NCBI RefSeq assembly: GCF_039511225.1
Contig: NZ_CP154261.1
Span: forward strand, 3,844,001 to 3,908,000
Length of the DNA: 64,000 nucleotides
DNA from: Sphingobacterium multivorum
GTDB taxonomy: Bacteria > Bacteroidota > Bacteroidia > Sphingobacteriales > Sphingobacteriaceae
Direction: 5' to 3'
Positions 17,506-26,911 of the stretch are shown here, in pieces. The notes beneath the pieces were generated by a model that saw nothing but the letters and a program-made list of their open reading frames with translations, made no database searches and was not told the origin of the DNA. Every line of letters starts with the position of its first letter. Position 1 is the first letter of the stretch. The translations under genes were made by a program, and so were the position numbers.

Positions 17506-18978
17506 TTAATAGGCTTTTGCAAAGAGTACGCGACGATTTGAAGGCTTCCCGGTAAAGATACAAACACCTTCCTCTTCTTTCGCATCCAGAGGAATACAAC
17601 GAATTGTTGCCTTGGTTTCTTCTTTTACGCGTTTTTCCGTTTCTGTTGTTCCATCCCAATGACAAGAGATAAAACCACCCTTACCTTCCAGTACTTCTTT
17701 AAACTCATCATACGAATTCACTTCAGTAAAATGCGATGTCCTGAAATTTAATGCTTTTTGGTATATATTTTCTTGTATAGTGTCTAGCAATTGTACAATA
17801 GTACCAGCCAAGCCCTCCTGAGCAACCGTTTCCTTCGTTTGGGTATCACGTCGCGCTAATTCTACCGTACCATTTTGCATATCTCTTGCCCCAACTGCGA
17901 CACGTACAGGAACACCCTTTAACTCCCATTCTGCAAATTTAAAGCCCGGACGTTGAGTGTCCCGATCGTCGTATTTTACGGATATGTCGTTCACCCGTAA
18001 TTCTTTTGTCAACTGATTCACGAATTCATCGATCTGTGCTTTTTCTGCATCAGTTTTAAAAATCGGAACAATGACAACTTGAATTGGTGCCAATTTTGGT
18101 GGCAATACCAATCCTTGATCATCTGAGTGAGCCATAATCAATGCACCCATCAAACGTGTAGAAACACCCCAAGAAGTCGCCCAAACATGCTCCAATTTTC
18201 CTTCTTTAGACGTAAATTTCACGTCAAACGCCTTTGCAAAGTTTTGGCCGAGGAAATGAGAAGTTCCTGCTTGCAATGCTTTTCCATCTTGCATCAATGC
18301 TTCAATACAATAGGTATCCAAGGCACCCGCAAAACGTTCGTTTTCTGTTTTTCTACCACGTACAACAGGTACAGCCAATATCTTTTCAGCAAATTCAGCA
18401 TAGACATCAAGCATACGTTCGGTTTCTTCAATAGCCTCTTCTCTGGTTGCGTGAGCTGTATGGCCCTCCTGCCACAAAAACTCTGCAGTACGCAAGAAAA
18501 GACGTGTACGCATTTCCCATCGTACGACGTTGGCCCATTGGTTGACCAAAATTGGAAGATCACGATAAGATTCAATCCAACCACGGTAGGTATTCCATAT
18601 AATCGTTTCAGAAGTCGGACGTACAATTAGCTCTTCCTCCAATTTCGCCTCCTCATCCACTACGATCTTGCCTGTACCATCGTTTTTTAATCTATAATGA
18701 GTTACTACCGCGCATTCGGTAGCGAAACCTTCCACATGCGCAGCTTCTTTAGAAAAAAACGATTTGGGAATGAATAAAGGGAAATAAGCGTTGCTATGAC
18801 CTGTTTCTTTAAATCTTTTATCTAAGATCGCTTGCATCCGTTCCCAGATAGCGTACCCGTATGGTTTGATCACCATACAGCCTCGTACAGCTGAATTTTC
18901 AGCTAGATCAGCTTTGATCACAAGCTCGTTATACCATTGCGAATAATCTTCAGCACGACTTGTTATTCCTTTACTCAT
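17506..18978 (-). CDS. proS: prolyl-tRNA synthetase, archaeal/eukaryotic-like type
   Basis: A class II aminoacyl-tRNA synthetase of 490 residues that charges tRNA-Pro. It lacks the large editing insertion of the E. coli type and has the shorter layout of archaeal/eukaryotic enzymes: catalytic core from [21 protein letters not shown], motif 2 around [24 protein letters not shown], motif 3 with [30 protein letters not shown], an anticodon-binding domain at about 285-400, and a C-terminal domain ending in Tyr (LFAKAY), a hallmark of that type. It heads a two-gene unit with the epimerase-like gene. Confidence 0.95.
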   Translation of the reverse strand: MSKGITSRAEDYSQWYNELVIKADLAENSAVRGCMVIKPYGYAIWERMQAILDKRFKETGHSNAYFPLFIPKSFFSKEAAHVEGFATECAVVTHYRLKNDGTGKIVVDEEAKLEEELIVRPTSETIIWNTYRGWIESYRDLPILVNQWANVVRWEMRTRLFLRTAEFLWQEGHTAHATREEAIEETERMLDVYAEFAEKILAVPVVRGRKTENERFAGALDTYCIEALMQDGKALQAGTSHFLGQNFAKAFDVKFTSKEGKLEHVWATSWGVSTRLMGALIMAHSDDQGLVLPPKLAPIQVVIVPIFKTDAEKAQIDEFVNQLTKELRVNDISVKYDDRDTQRPGFKFAEWELKGVPVRVAVGARDMQNGTVELARRDTQTKETVAQEGLAGTIVQLLDTIQENIYQKALNFRTSHFTEVNSYDEFKEVLEGKGGFISCHWDGTTETEKRVKEETKATIRCIPLDAKEEEGVCIFTGKPSNRRVLFAKAY

Positions 18979-19063
18979 ATGAAATTGATAAATTATTGTA
19001 ACATTATTACGTTAAATCCCGTCTGTAATTCTAATACGAAAAGCGTTCAATAAAAAATATTTG

Positions 19064-19071
19064 TATTTTTG
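19064..19071 (+). promoter_or_regulatory. -7 box for the lipoprotein/porin pair
   Basis: TATTTTTG, full match to TAnnTTTG, about 85 bases before the lipoprotein ATG; no clear -33 TTG. The predicted leader of about 80 bases is long for this window. Confidence 0.5.
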
Positions 19072-19156
19072 ATTACTTCGATTAAACCCCTTCGAGAAAT
19101 CTGCGTCTAAGATAGTAAATAAGGCTGTATAATCGAAAATAAGGATTTAGGATATT

Positions 19157-20350
19157 ATGAAAAAAAATAGATTATTTATCGGAGCACTTGCCATAACAGG
19201 AGCGTTCATGCTGGGTTCCTGCGGTACAAGTAGGCAAATCTATGGCGACGATGTCTATGGCAATAATGGGCAAGCGAGACAAAAGGTTTATCAAAGCCCA
19301 GATTACTATTACACAGATGCAGATCAGTCCCAACCAAATGGACAGGCACAAGGCGGTTACTATGATGACGAATATTCTGATCAGGATTACAATAATGATT
19401 CCTATGAAGATCTTGAATATGCAAACCGTATCAATCGTTTCTATTACGCTAGTCCGGGCATGACGTACTTTGATCCATTTTTTGATCCATGGTATGGTTA
19501 TGGTTTCGGCGGTTGGTATGGATACGGCCCTTCATTCGGAATGGGATGGGGATGGAACTCTGGATGGGGTTCATCGTGGTCTATCGGCCTCGGATGGGGT
19601 TGGGGATCTAGCTGGGGCTGGGGCTCTCCTTGGTATGGCGGTTACAGACCTTGGGGTGGCTGGTATGGCGGCGGCTACTGGGGATCTGGTTGGTATGGAA
19701 ACGGTTACTGGGGCGGTGGCTACTGGGGTAACTCAAGACCACGCTACGCATCAAGTAGATCTGTATACAGAGATAACTATAACACGCGCAGTTCATCATC
19801 ACGAACCCGAACTTCAGGTGGATATGACCGTAACAGCGTTGCTCGAAGTTCTGGAGGATACGACCGTACTGGCGTAGCACGTGATTCTAGAGGCAGAATC
19901 ACATCCGTTGCTAGTAGATCAAGAAATTCTGATGGCACGGTATCTTCACGGAGTTCTTCATACGATAGAACTGGAGGAAGAACAAGAACATCAGATGGCG
20001 TTTCGAACAGAGCTTACTCAGACGGTATGCGTTCAAGAACATCAGATAGAGTCAATGGCTCCTATCCAAACAACACACGTAGCACCTCTAGCGGATATTA
20101 TAATAATGATTCCAGATCACGAAACAGTTCAGGAGAGGTATCTCGTCCGATGAGCCGTTCGATGGAAACACGTTCCAGCAACCCAAGCTCAACGTCAAGA
20201 CCATCGTATACTCCGCCAACAAGAAGCTATGATAGTGGTTCATCTTCCCGCTCTAGCGGTGGTTTTTCTGGAGGTGGTAGTTCTAGATCTTCGGGAGGAG
20301 GCTTCTCTGGAGGCGGTAGCTCAAGATCAAGTGGAGGACGTACTCGATAG
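19157..20350 (+). CDS. low-complexity lipoprotein rich in Gly, Trp, Tyr, Ser and Arg
   Basis: I do not recognise a function. The 397-residue product has a lipoprotein signal with lipobox LGSC (lipidated Cys22). Residues 25-95 are Asp/Tyr/Gln-rich. Residues 100-195 are an extraordinary run of Gly, Trp and Tyr (repeated GWG, WYG, GYW units). Residues 200-397 are a Ser/Arg/Gly/Thr-rich tail with repeats such as GGYDRxxVAR and GFSGGGSSRSSGG. Composition suggests a disordered, basic, aromatic surface protein. It precedes a porin by 70 bp, which is the only context clue. Similar lipoproteins occur in related bacteria, to my recollection without known function. Confidence 0.75.
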   Translation: MKKNRLFIGALAITGAFMLGSCGTSRQIYGDDVYGNNGQARQKVYQSPDYYYTDADQSQPNGQAQGGYYDDEYSDQDYNNDSYEDLEYANRINRFYYASPGMTYFDPFFDPWYGYGFGGWYGYGPSFGMGWGWNSGWGSSWSIGLGWGWGSSWGWGSPWYGGYRPWGGWYGGGYWGSGWYGNGYWGGGYWGNSRPRYASSRSVYRDNYNTRSSSSRTRTSGGYDRNSVARSSGGYDRTGVARDSRGRITSVASRSRNSDGTVSSRSSSYDRTGGRTRTSDGVSNRAYSDGMRSRTSDRVNGSYPNNTRSTSSGYYNNDSRSRNSSGEVSRPMSRSMETRSSNPSSTSRPSYTPPTRSYDSGSSSRSSGGFSGGGSSRSSGGGFSGGGSSRSSGGRTR

Positions 20351-20420
20351 TTAAAAGCATTTAAACAGTAGCATGCAGCATCTTGTGTGCTACTGATTAT
20401 TATTGACGATATTTTAGCAT

Positions 20421-22013
20421 ATGACAATCAAAAAATTACTTTTTGGAACTGCATTCGTTTTAGGTGCAGCAGGGACTACTCAAGCGCAATATACGAAAGA
20501 TGTACTTTTATTCTCCCAAGGGGACAATGGCGGAACAGCTCGTTTTAAGGCCATGGGAAATGCATCTACCGCATTAGGTGGAGATATAAGTTCGATTACG
20601 AGTAATCCCGCAGGTCTAGGTTACTTCAATCAGTCTGATATATCAGTTACTGGCAGGTACCTGAATAATAAAAACAAAACCGACTATTTTGGTCAAAATT
20701 CAAACAGTAGCAAGAACAATTTCAACTTAGATAATGCTGGAATTGTTTTTCACCTACCAACTTACCGCAATGGCGGGAACTTAGATCGAGGCTGGTTAAA
20801 TTTTAATGTTGGTATTGCTTACAACCGAAATTACGTCTATAACAATCTGTTAGAATATCGAGGAGTAAATAATACGAGTTCGATATCAGATGCCTATTCA
20901 GACCGTCTTTCAGATGTCGGAGGAACTCAAGGCTGGGGCCAGGAAGTCTATAACAACTCTTTGTTATTCGACGTAGACCCCAAAAATGCAGGCGCCTATA
21001 TACCAATTACTGTTGGCGGAACTTTTGATGGAAAAAATGGCTTTAATCAAGTAAACTCGATCTTAGAAAAAGGTAGTAAGTCCGAATCTGTTTTGTCATT
21101 TGGTGCCAATTATAGCAACAAATTGTATTTGGGAGCCTCTTTAGGTTTCACTGCGTTTACTTACGACAATTCCAGCTGGTTTACTGAATATGGTCAAACA
21201 ATGACCGCCGACCAATTAAAAGCCATCAACAAAGATTCAGAATTTTTAAAACCAACCAATGCCCAAAAGTATGCCATGTTGGATAAAGATTATGAATTAT
21301 ATGATGATTATGCGCAAGCCACTGATGGTACCGGTGTAGACTTTAAACTTGGGGTAATCTATAAATTTACGCCAACGTTTAGCATGGGATTCACCGCTAA
21401 GTCACCTACATTTATGAGCATCCGGGATGAATCATATAGCAATTCTGAGTTCCGTTACTTCAGACCAAATGAAGACAAATCATTTAAAGAGTATAGAACC
21501 AGTGATGACGCAGGGCATAGTTACTTGGAGTATAACATGAATACACCCTATAAATTGTCTCTGGGGGCAAGCCAATTATTCTCAAGAGGATTAATAACGG
21601 CTGATGTCGAATGGGTAGACTACGCCGCTATGCGTTTTAAAGATGTGGGAAATTACAGTAAAACGTTAGAAAAGAACATGAATCAAAACATCAAAGATAC
21701 TTACCAAGGTGCATTTAATGCCCGAATTGGTGGTGAAGTGATGTTTGATAACGTATTCAGCGGAAGAGCTGGTTTCAATTACAGCGGCAACCCCTATAAA
21801 AATGCAGACTACACGAATTATACAGCATCTTTAGGTATCGGCGCTAAACTTGGCCGCGGCATGTATGTTGATTTGACCGGTGCGTATAATGCAGTCAACT
21901 ACAAAGAAAGCCCGTATTTGATTAATGAGAACTACTGGAATAATGCTAGTCCAGTAGCAGATATAAAAAATCAACGGACTAATGTTGTACTAACAATTGG
22001 TTCTAAATTTTAA
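20421..22013 (+). CDS. outer-membrane beta-barrel protein, OmpP1/FadL/TodX type
   Basis: A 530-residue exported protein: signal peptide about 1-22 ending TQAQ, then ARFKAMGNASTALGGDISSITSNPAGLGYF, the N-terminal hatch-like signature of FadL/OmpP1 porins. Alternating hydrophobic strands run to the end, with a terminal Phe (TIGSKF) as in outer-membrane proteins. Family members pass hydrophobic compounds across the outer membrane; the substrate here is not known. It follows the Gly/Trp-rich lipoprotein by 70 bp with no terminator between, so the two are probably cotranscribed. Confidence 0.85.
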   Translation: MTIKKLLFGTAFVLGAAGTTQAQYTKDVLLFSQGDNGGTARFKAMGNASTALGGDISSITSNPAGLGYFNQSDISVTGRYLNNKNKTDYFGQNSNSSKNNFNLDNAGIVFHLPTYRNGGNLDRGWLNFNVGIAYNRNYVYNNLLEYRGVNNTSSISDAYSDRLSDVGGTQGWGQEVYNNSLLFDVDPKNAGAYIPITVGGTFDGKNGFNQVNSILEKGSKSESVLSFGANYSNKLYLGASLGFTAFTYDNSSWFTEYGQTMTADQLKAINKDSEFLKPTNAQKYAMLDKDYELYDDYAQATDGTGVDFKLGVIYKFTPTFSMGFTAKSPTFMSIRDESYSNSEFRYFRPNEDKSFKEYRTSDDAGHSYLEYNMNTPYKLSLGASQLFSRGLITADVEWVDYAAMRFKDVGNYSKTLEKNMNQNIKDTYQGAFNARIGGEVMFDNVFSGRAGFNYSGNPYKNADYTNYTASLGIGAKLGRGMYVDLTGAYNAVNYKESPYLINENYWNNASPVADIKNQRTNVVLTIGSKF

Positions 22014-22020
22014 ACAATAT

Positions 22021-22068
22021 TTTTCTCAAAAAAAAGTCCAGCTATGTCTGGACTTTTTTTTGAGAAAA
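22021..22068 (+). terminator. terminator after the porin gene
   Basis: Perfect 21-bp stem (22021-22041 with 22048-22068), 6-base loop, with A8/T8 blocks inside. Confidence 0.9.
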
Positions 22069-22123
22069 AATAGCATAAAACCAACATAAAACACAATAAA
22101 ATCAGTTTACGCGTGATTATACT

Positions 22124-22153
22124 TGTATATAAAAGTAACTTTATCTAAGTTTG
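22124..22153 (+). promoter_or_regulatory. promoter of the DUF4905-like gene
   Basis: TTG (22124-22126), 19 bp, TAAGTTTG (22146-22153): a full match to the Bacteroidota consensus. Predicted start about 22158, leader about 17 bases to the ATG at 22175. Confidence 0.75.
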
Positions 22154-22174
22154 TCCCCTTGGATTGAAAATTAC

Positions 22175-22930
22175 ATGGCAAATCACACAATTTCAAAAGC
22201 ATTCAATTTCATTTTTACATACCCCATTTGGCGGATAGAAATCGATGCGGAGAATAAATTGATCGCTATAGAGACAAGAAATCCATATGATACCCTCCCC
22301 TATTTTAATGTCATCACTTTTGAAGGGGCTTACGTATTACAAGACTTCAAGGCAATAGCCAAAGAGTGGATCCTAGCTGGAATTCAATGCAAAAAATTAA
22401 TACTTAAGAAGATTGCCAATAATTCACCTATTGACGCAGGCATACAGGTAATCGATTGCTATAATCCACAGCTTCAAGAAACCTGGTTCAACTACATATT
22501 CATCGGTATGGTTGATCAAGGCGTGCTCATTAGACCAAAAGTAATAGCAGAAGGTTTCCAATTATTTTTGAACCTCCAATCGATGTCGATTGAAAGCAAA
22601 AATGAAACTCTCTTTAAACCTTATGCTAGCGAGCTCGTCTATCCTATTATCTACAATGGTGAAATACCCCTTTTTTTGAAGGATTTCCCAATTGACGGTG
22701 AAATCTGGATAAATACAGTGAATGACTACTTTATTTGGGCTTTCTATGAAAAAGACAGAGACAATTGTTATCAAATCAGGCTAGTGCAATCCACAAGAGA
22801 AACATTGACAGAGTCTATTATTGCAGTTTCCAAGCTGGAACTAAAGCTCTTCAACATTTATTTTCTTATTCACAAACAAATATTCCTTTTGACAGATAAT
22901 AAACGGGAGTTTGTTTCGTATTTAGTATAA
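22175..22930 (+). CDS. uncharacterised protein, possibly DUF4905
   Basis: A 251-residue cytoplasmic-looking protein without signal peptide or membrane helix, rich in beta-strand and aromatic residues (for example FTYPIWRIEIDAENKLIAIETRN at the start, ETWFNYIFIGMVDQGVLIRPK in the middle). It resembles my memory of the DUF4905 family of Sphingobacteriales, which has no known role. The ATG at 22175 is preferred because the consensus -7 box ends at 22153, which excludes a TTG start at 22151. The LysM protein gene follows after 11 bases, so they probably form an operon with uridine kinase. Confidence 0.6.
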   Translation: MANHTISKAFNFIFTYPIWRIEIDAENKLIAIETRNPYDTLPYFNVITFEGAYVLQDFKAIAKEWILAGIQCKKLILKKIANNSPIDAGIQVIDCYNPQLQETWFNYIFIGMVDQGVLIRPKVIAEGFQLFLNLQSMSIESKNETLFKPYASELVYPIIYNGEIPLFLKDFPIDGEIWINTVNDYFIWAFYEKDRDNCYQIRLVQSTRETLTESIIAVSKLELKLFNIYFLIHKQIFLLTDNKREFVSYLV

Positions 22931-22941
22931 TTGCAAAATAT

Positions 22942-23865
22942 ATGAAAGTTTTATTCGAATTAAAGACATATAAAAAGATAGCTATTCTATCCATCGCGAT
23001 ATTAGCTATTCAACACGTTGAAGCAAAAAACTCAACTTCTTTACGCGCTAATTTTATCCCTGATTCAGTAGGCACTGAAGCAATCAATGGTGAAGAATAC
23101 GTGCTGTTCAAAATTGAAAAAGGAGATAATTATTACCAGTTAAGTAAAAAGTATAAAACGACGGTAGGCCAATTGACCCAAATAAACGGTAATGGAACAT
23201 TAAGCCTGGGTCAAATTGTTAAGATTCCAACAGGTCGAAAAGCGAAATCAACAGTAAACAATGACCGTGGAAATACGACAGTGCAAAATCCGCGTAATCC
23301 GCAGCAGCAAGAAGGTTTCACGGAATATATCGTTGGTGAGAAAGAGACACTTTATGCCATATCTAAAAGGTTCAGTATTTCTGTTGAAGACATCAAAAAA
23401 GCAAATAACTTAAAAAATAATGTTATTGGCGGTGGAATGAAGCTTATGATCCCCAATCAACCCCTGCCTCCTGAACGACCAAAATTAGTTGAACCTAAAG
23501 GAATCGAAATTGTAAGTCCCGATTCTACTGACGGTGATGATAAAGAAGAAAATCAAATTTCAACAAACCGCTACGGAATACGCGAAAAGTCCGAACGTGG
23601 TATTGGCGTCTGGATTGATGGGCTATCATCTCAAGGTACAAGCAACCTCGCTCTTCATAAGTCAGCTCCAGTAGGTACTATTTTAAAAATTACTAACCCA
23701 ATGACTAAAAGTGTTACTTATGCAAAAGTGGTCGGTAAATTTAATGATAATGCCGAAAACCAAAATGCAATTGTCGTGTTGTCAAAGTCTGCCGCCGCGA
23801 GCATAGGCGCACTTGATAAACGCTTCCAGGTTGAAATTGCGTATGGATTACCTCTAGAAAATTAA
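22942..23865 (+). CDS. secreted LysM protein with C-terminal RlpA-like domain
   Basis: The 307-residue protein has a signal-anchor or signal peptide at about 12-28, then two LysM peptidoglycan-binding modules (FKIEKGDNYYQLSKKYKTTV... at about 53-100, and YIVGEKETLYAISKRFSISV... at about 128-172). After an acidic linker, residues 210-305 resemble the double-psi beta-barrel seen in RlpA/SPOR-associated proteins (GIGVWIDGL, APVGTILKITNPMT, VVGKFNDNAENQNAIVVLSKSAA, IGALDKRFQVEIAYG). The catalytic Asp/His of lytic RlpA enzymes is not obvious. It should bind cell-wall peptidoglycan in the periplasm. Second gene of the unit starting at 22175. Confidence 0.8.
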   Translation: MKVLFELKTYKKIAILSIAILAIQHVEAKNSTSLRANFIPDSVGTEAINGEEYVLFKIEKGDNYYQLSKKYKTTVGQLTQINGNGTLSLGQIVKIPTGRKAKSTVNNDRGNTTVQNPRNPQQQEGFTEYIVGEKETLYAISKRFSISVEDIKKANNLKNNVIGGGMKLMIPNQPLPPERPKLVEPKGIEIVSPDSTDGDDKEENQISTNRYGIREKSERGIGVWIDGLSSQGTSNLALHKSAPVGTILKITNPMTKSVTYAKVVGKFNDNAENQNAIVVLSKSAAASIGALDKRFQVEIAYGLPLEN

Positions 23866-23897
23866 CAGAATAAAATAGCTTTTATAGCATAGTAAGA

Positions 23898-24536
23898 ATG
23901 GATAACAAACCGTATGTCATAGGAATTGCCGGAAGTAGTGGTTCTGGGAAGACTTTTTTTTTAAATAGCTTTTTAAAACATTTTAACCCACATGAGGTGA
24001 CCTTAATTTCCCAAGATGATTATTACATCCCTGCCAATACTAAAACTCAGGAGGAAAACAGGCTCTATAACTTCGATATTCCGACATCAATCGACAGAGA
24101 TGCTTTTTATAAAGATATCAAGGCTCTCTTTAACGGTGAGACAATATATAAAGAAGAGTATACATTTAACAACCCTTCATTAACACCCAAAATATTAGAG
24201 ATTAAACCGGCACCGATTTTAATTATTGAAGGTCTATTCATTTTCTATTATACAGAGATTAATAATTTAATCAATCATAAGATATTTTTAAGCGCTGATC
24301 AGGATATCGCGTTAAGACGACGCTTACACCGCGATCTGGTTGAACGGGGATACTTTGAAGATGATGTCATGTACAAATGGGTAAACCATGTTCTACCTTC
24401 CTACAACGAGTACCTACTGCCCTATCAGGACACTTGCGATCAGGTCATATTTAACAATACCGATGAACCAGAGCCAATCTGGGAAATCACCAACCAAATT
24501 TCTGAAGAGCTAAAATTAAAGCTCAATTTGGTATAA
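23898..24536 (+). CDS. udk: uridine kinase
   Basis: A 212-residue P-loop kinase that phosphorylates uridine/cytidine to the monophosphate in pyrimidine salvage. GIAGSSGSGKTFF is the Walker A loop (residues 10-18), followed by LISQDDYYIP (nucleoside-binding Asp-Tyr-Tyr), YNFDIPTSID, LIIEGLFIFY (Walker B region) and RRRLHRDLVERGY in the lid region. All fit the Udk/PRK family. It ends before a hairpin terminator and lies 32 bases after the LysM gene. Confidence 0.88.
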   Translation: MDNKPYVIGIAGSSGSGKTFFLNSFLKHFNPHEVTLISQDDYYIPANTKTQEENRLYNFDIPTSIDRDAFYKDIKALFNGETIYKEEYTFNNPSLTPKILEIKPAPILIIEGLFIFYYTEINNLINHKIFLSADQDIALRRRLHRDLVERGYFEDDVMYKWVNHVLPSYNEYLLPYQDTCDQVIFNNTDEPEPIWEITNQISEELKLKLNLV

Positions 24537-24549
24537 AATTAAAACAATC

Positions 24550-24586
24550 TAGAAAGGAGAATCTCGTAAACAGTTTCTCCTTTCTA
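24550..24586 (+). terminator. terminator after udk
   Basis: Perfect 12-bp stem (24550-24561 with 24575-24586) with a 13-base loop; T-rich 3' flank is short. Confidence 0.65.
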
Positions 24587-24604
24587 TTTAAAGTACTTGA
24601 TTTA

Positions 24605-24635
24605 TTGATATCAAGATTTTAAATACCTATCTTTG
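24605..24635 (+). promoter_or_regulatory. promoter of purH
   Basis: TTG (24605-24607), 20 bp, TATCTTTG (24628-24635), full consensus; leader about 19 bases. Confidence 0.75.
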
Positions 24636-24658
24636 CGCCACGAAACAAATCCATCATA

Positions 24659-26185
24659 ATGAACCATCCTGTAAAGATTAAAAATGCATTGGTTTCAGTC
24701 TATTATAAAGACGGCCTCGCTCCTTTAGTTGAATTATTAAACAAATACGGTGTTACCTTCTATTCCACTGGTGGAACAGAAACATTTATCAAAGATTTAG
24801 GTATAGATGTTGTTCCAGTTGAAGACCTCACCAGCTACCCTTCTATTTTAGGAGGCCGTGTAAAAACATTGCATCCAAAAGTATTTGGCGGTATCTTAGC
24901 GCGCCGCCCGCTTGAGTCGGATCAACAACAGCTTGCTCAGTATGAAATACCTGAGATCGATTTGGTTATTGTGGATTTGTATCCTTTTGAAGAAACTGTT
25001 GCTTCCGGTGCATCGGAACAAGATATTATCGAGAAAATAGATATCGGTGGAATTTCATTGATACGCGCTGCCGCTAAAAACTTTAACGATGTAGTTATTA
25101 TCTCTTCCAAAAATGATTACAAAGAATTGGAAGAAATACTAGCAAACCAAGAAGGTAATACGTCGTTGGAACAACGTAAAGAATTTGCTAAACGTGCATT
25201 CAATACATCCTCGCATTACGATACGGCAATCTTCAACTATTTCAATCAAGAAAATCCGCTTCAGGTTTTTAAACAATCTGAGCAAAAAGCACAGGTGTTG
25301 CGCTATGGTGAAAACCCGCACCAAAAAGGCATTTTCTTCGGCGACTTAGATAAGATGTTTGATAAATTAAACGGTAAAGAGCTATCTTACAACAATTTGG
25401 TTGACGTTGATGCTGCCGTTGCCTTGATTGATGAGTTCACAGAGCCTACATTCGCGATCTTAAAACACACAAATGCTTGTGGGGTTGCCTCACGGTCAAC
25501 AATCAAACAAGCTTGGTTAGATGCTTTAGCATGTGATCCTGTTTCAGCTTTCGGTGGAGTCTTAATAACGAATGGACAAGTTGATGCGGCAACAGCTGAA
25601 GAGATCAATAAATTATTCTTCGAAGTGTTGATTGCACCTTCTTATTCTGAAGAAGCGATCGCCATACTTACCGCAAAGAAAAACAGAATTATTTTGGTTC
25701 GTAAAGAGGTTACATTACCTAGCCAACAGTTCAAAACTTTATTGAACGGCGTCATTCTTCAAGATAAAGACAATACGATTGAAGGCCCTGAACAAATGGT
25801 TACGGTAACGCAAGTAGAGCCAACTGCTGAACAACTGGAGGATCTTTATTTTGCAAACAAAATTGTAAAACACACCAAATCAAATACAATCGTATTTGCT
25901 AAAAATGGTACTTTGTTAGCTTCAGGCGTAGGGCAAACTTCTCGTGTAGATGCATTGAAACAAGCTATTGAGAAGGCAATTTCTTTCGGTTTTGACCTTA
26001 AAGGCTGTGCGATGGCATCTGATGCCTTCTTCCCTTTCCCTGATTGTGTGGAGATTGCTTCGGAAGCTGGAATAGCAACGGTGTTACAACCTGGTGGTTC
26101 AATCAAAGATCAATTATCAATTGATATGGCCAATGAAAAAGGAATTTCCATGGTGACAACAGGTGTTAGACACTTTAAGCACTAA
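24659..26185 (+). CDS. purH: bifunctional AICAR transformylase / IMP cyclohydrolase
   Basis: PurH (508 residues) catalyses the last two steps of purine synthesis, formylation of AICAR and closure to IMP. The N-terminal MGS-like cyclohydrolase domain (about 1-150) has FYSTGGTETFIKDLGI and GRVKTLHPKVFGGIL. The transformylase domain has RYGENPHQ, LKHTNACGVA (Lys-His of the active site), DPVSAFGGV, VKHTKSNTIVFA and SDAFFPFPD, and ends with GVRHFKH. Length is typical. Monocistronic, between a consensus promoter and a terminator shared with the convergent DUF1232 gene. Confidence 0.97.
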   Translation: MNHPVKIKNALVSVYYKDGLAPLVELLNKYGVTFYSTGGTETFIKDLGIDVVPVEDLTSYPSILGGRVKTLHPKVFGGILARRPLESDQQQLAQYEIPEIDLVIVDLYPFEETVASGASEQDIIEKIDIGGISLIRAAAKNFNDVVIISSKNDYKELEEILANQEGNTSLEQRKEFAKRAFNTSSHYDTAIFNYFNQENPLQVFKQSEQKAQVLRYGENPHQKGIFFGDLDKMFDKLNGKELSYNNLVDVDAAVALIDEFTEPTFAILKHTNACGVASRSTIKQAWLDALACDPVSAFGGVLITNGQVDAATAEEINKLFFEVLIAPSYSEEAIAILTAKKNRIILVRKEVTLPSQQFKTLLNGVILQDKDNTIEGPEQMVTVTQVEPTAEQLEDLYFANKIVKHTKSNTIVFAKNGTLLASGVGQTSRVDALKQAIEKAISFGFDLKGCAMASDAFFPFPDCVEIASEAGIATVLQPGGSIKDQLSIDMANEKGISMVTTGVRHFKH

Positions 26186-26208
26186 TTGAACTTCAACAAT
26201 AAATAAAG

Positions 26209-26237
26209 AAAGCTACTTTAGAAAAGTAGCTTTTTTT
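26209..26237. terminator. terminator between purH and the DUF1232 gene
   Basis: Perfect 11-bp stem (26209-26219 with 26223-26233) with a 3-base loop and T7 tail on the plus strand. Confidence 0.85.
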
Positions 26238-26239
26238 AT

Positions 26240-26608
26240 TTATCTCGTTTCGACAGGAAACTTTGAACGCTTGTACTGTTCCATCTCAGCGCTGAGTTTG
26301 CGAATCGCATAACCAACAATGGCCACATCATCTATCCACCCGCCCACGAGAATAAAATCGGGAATTGCATCAATCGGCGAAACCACATAAAGTATCGTTC
26401 CAATAATAATCGATAAATTCCATTTGTCCATTTTATACTTCCCCGTAATGGTGTCCTTACACATCGCAATTAATACGTTGAAGTCGTCCATATAGCCTCC
26501 TAGATTCCTCGCTTTTGCCTCCGCCTGTACAAATTCAGATTCCGTAATTTTACGATGCCTAAACTGCTCAAACATTCCCTTCGCAATTCTTTTGATTCTA
26601 TTGTTCAT
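26240..26608 (-). CDS. YkvA-family (DUF1232) small membrane protein
   Basis: The 122-residue product carries the DUF1232 signature YVVSPIDAIPDFI-x-GGWIDDVAI at about residues 74-97, which is the membrane-associated part of the family; residues 60-80 are hydrophobic. The N-terminal half is charged. Function is unknown. Its -7 box (TAATTTTG, 26620-26613 on the minus strand) lies exactly four bases before the ATG, so either the mRNA is leaderless or translation begins at Met12 (GMFEQF). Confidence 0.8.
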   Translation of the reverse strand: MNNRIKRIAKGMFEQFRHRKITESEFVQAEAKARNLGGYMDDFNVLIAMCKDTITGKYKMDKWNLSIIIGTILYVVSPIDAIPDFILVGGWIDDVAIVGYAIRKLSAEMEQYKRSKFPVETR

Positions 26609-26911
26609 ACTTCAAAATTAGGATTACTAGTTTAACAATCCAAATCCTCGCGCTAAACCAAACACGAACCAGAATCGGATTGCACAGCGAACATAACCAA
26701 TTCCTTCCCTTCACACGAACTAAATTTTACTTGGAACCAACCAACTACTTTAAATACTCATTTACAAGGGTCATCGGAATAAAAAACGAGGTCTGAATAT
26801 GGATTTTTATTATTTTTACAAATCGCTGTAGCAAAGTGTCAGTCATCTCCGTATAATAGACAACACAAGCGCAATGTGAGTCACAAAAACAAATTTTAAT
26901 ATTACACGGTT
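26609..26911. other. 303-bp divergent intergenic region, DUF1232 / DUF4397
   Basis: Holds the leftward promoter described separately. No consensus rightward promoter for the lipoprotein gene was found (TATTTTTA near 26812 is one base off and far upstream). No RNA gene, repeat or ORF longer than about 11 codons supported. Confidence 0.4.
26613..26643 (-). promoter_or_regulatory. promoter of the DUF1232 gene
   Basis: Minus strand TTG (26643-26641), 20 bp, TAATTTTG (26620-26613), four bases from the ATG at 26608. Confidence 0.6.

Noticed and set aside
15720-18978. DeoR regulator as controller of the downstream epimerase-like gene
   Set aside because: No shared operator was seen, the 220-bp gap separates them, and the epimerase-like gene is more likely cotranscribed with proS.
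22151-22174. TTG start for the DUF4905-like gene
   Set aside because: It lies inside the consensus -7 box TAAGTTTG (22146-22153), upstream of the predicted transcript start.
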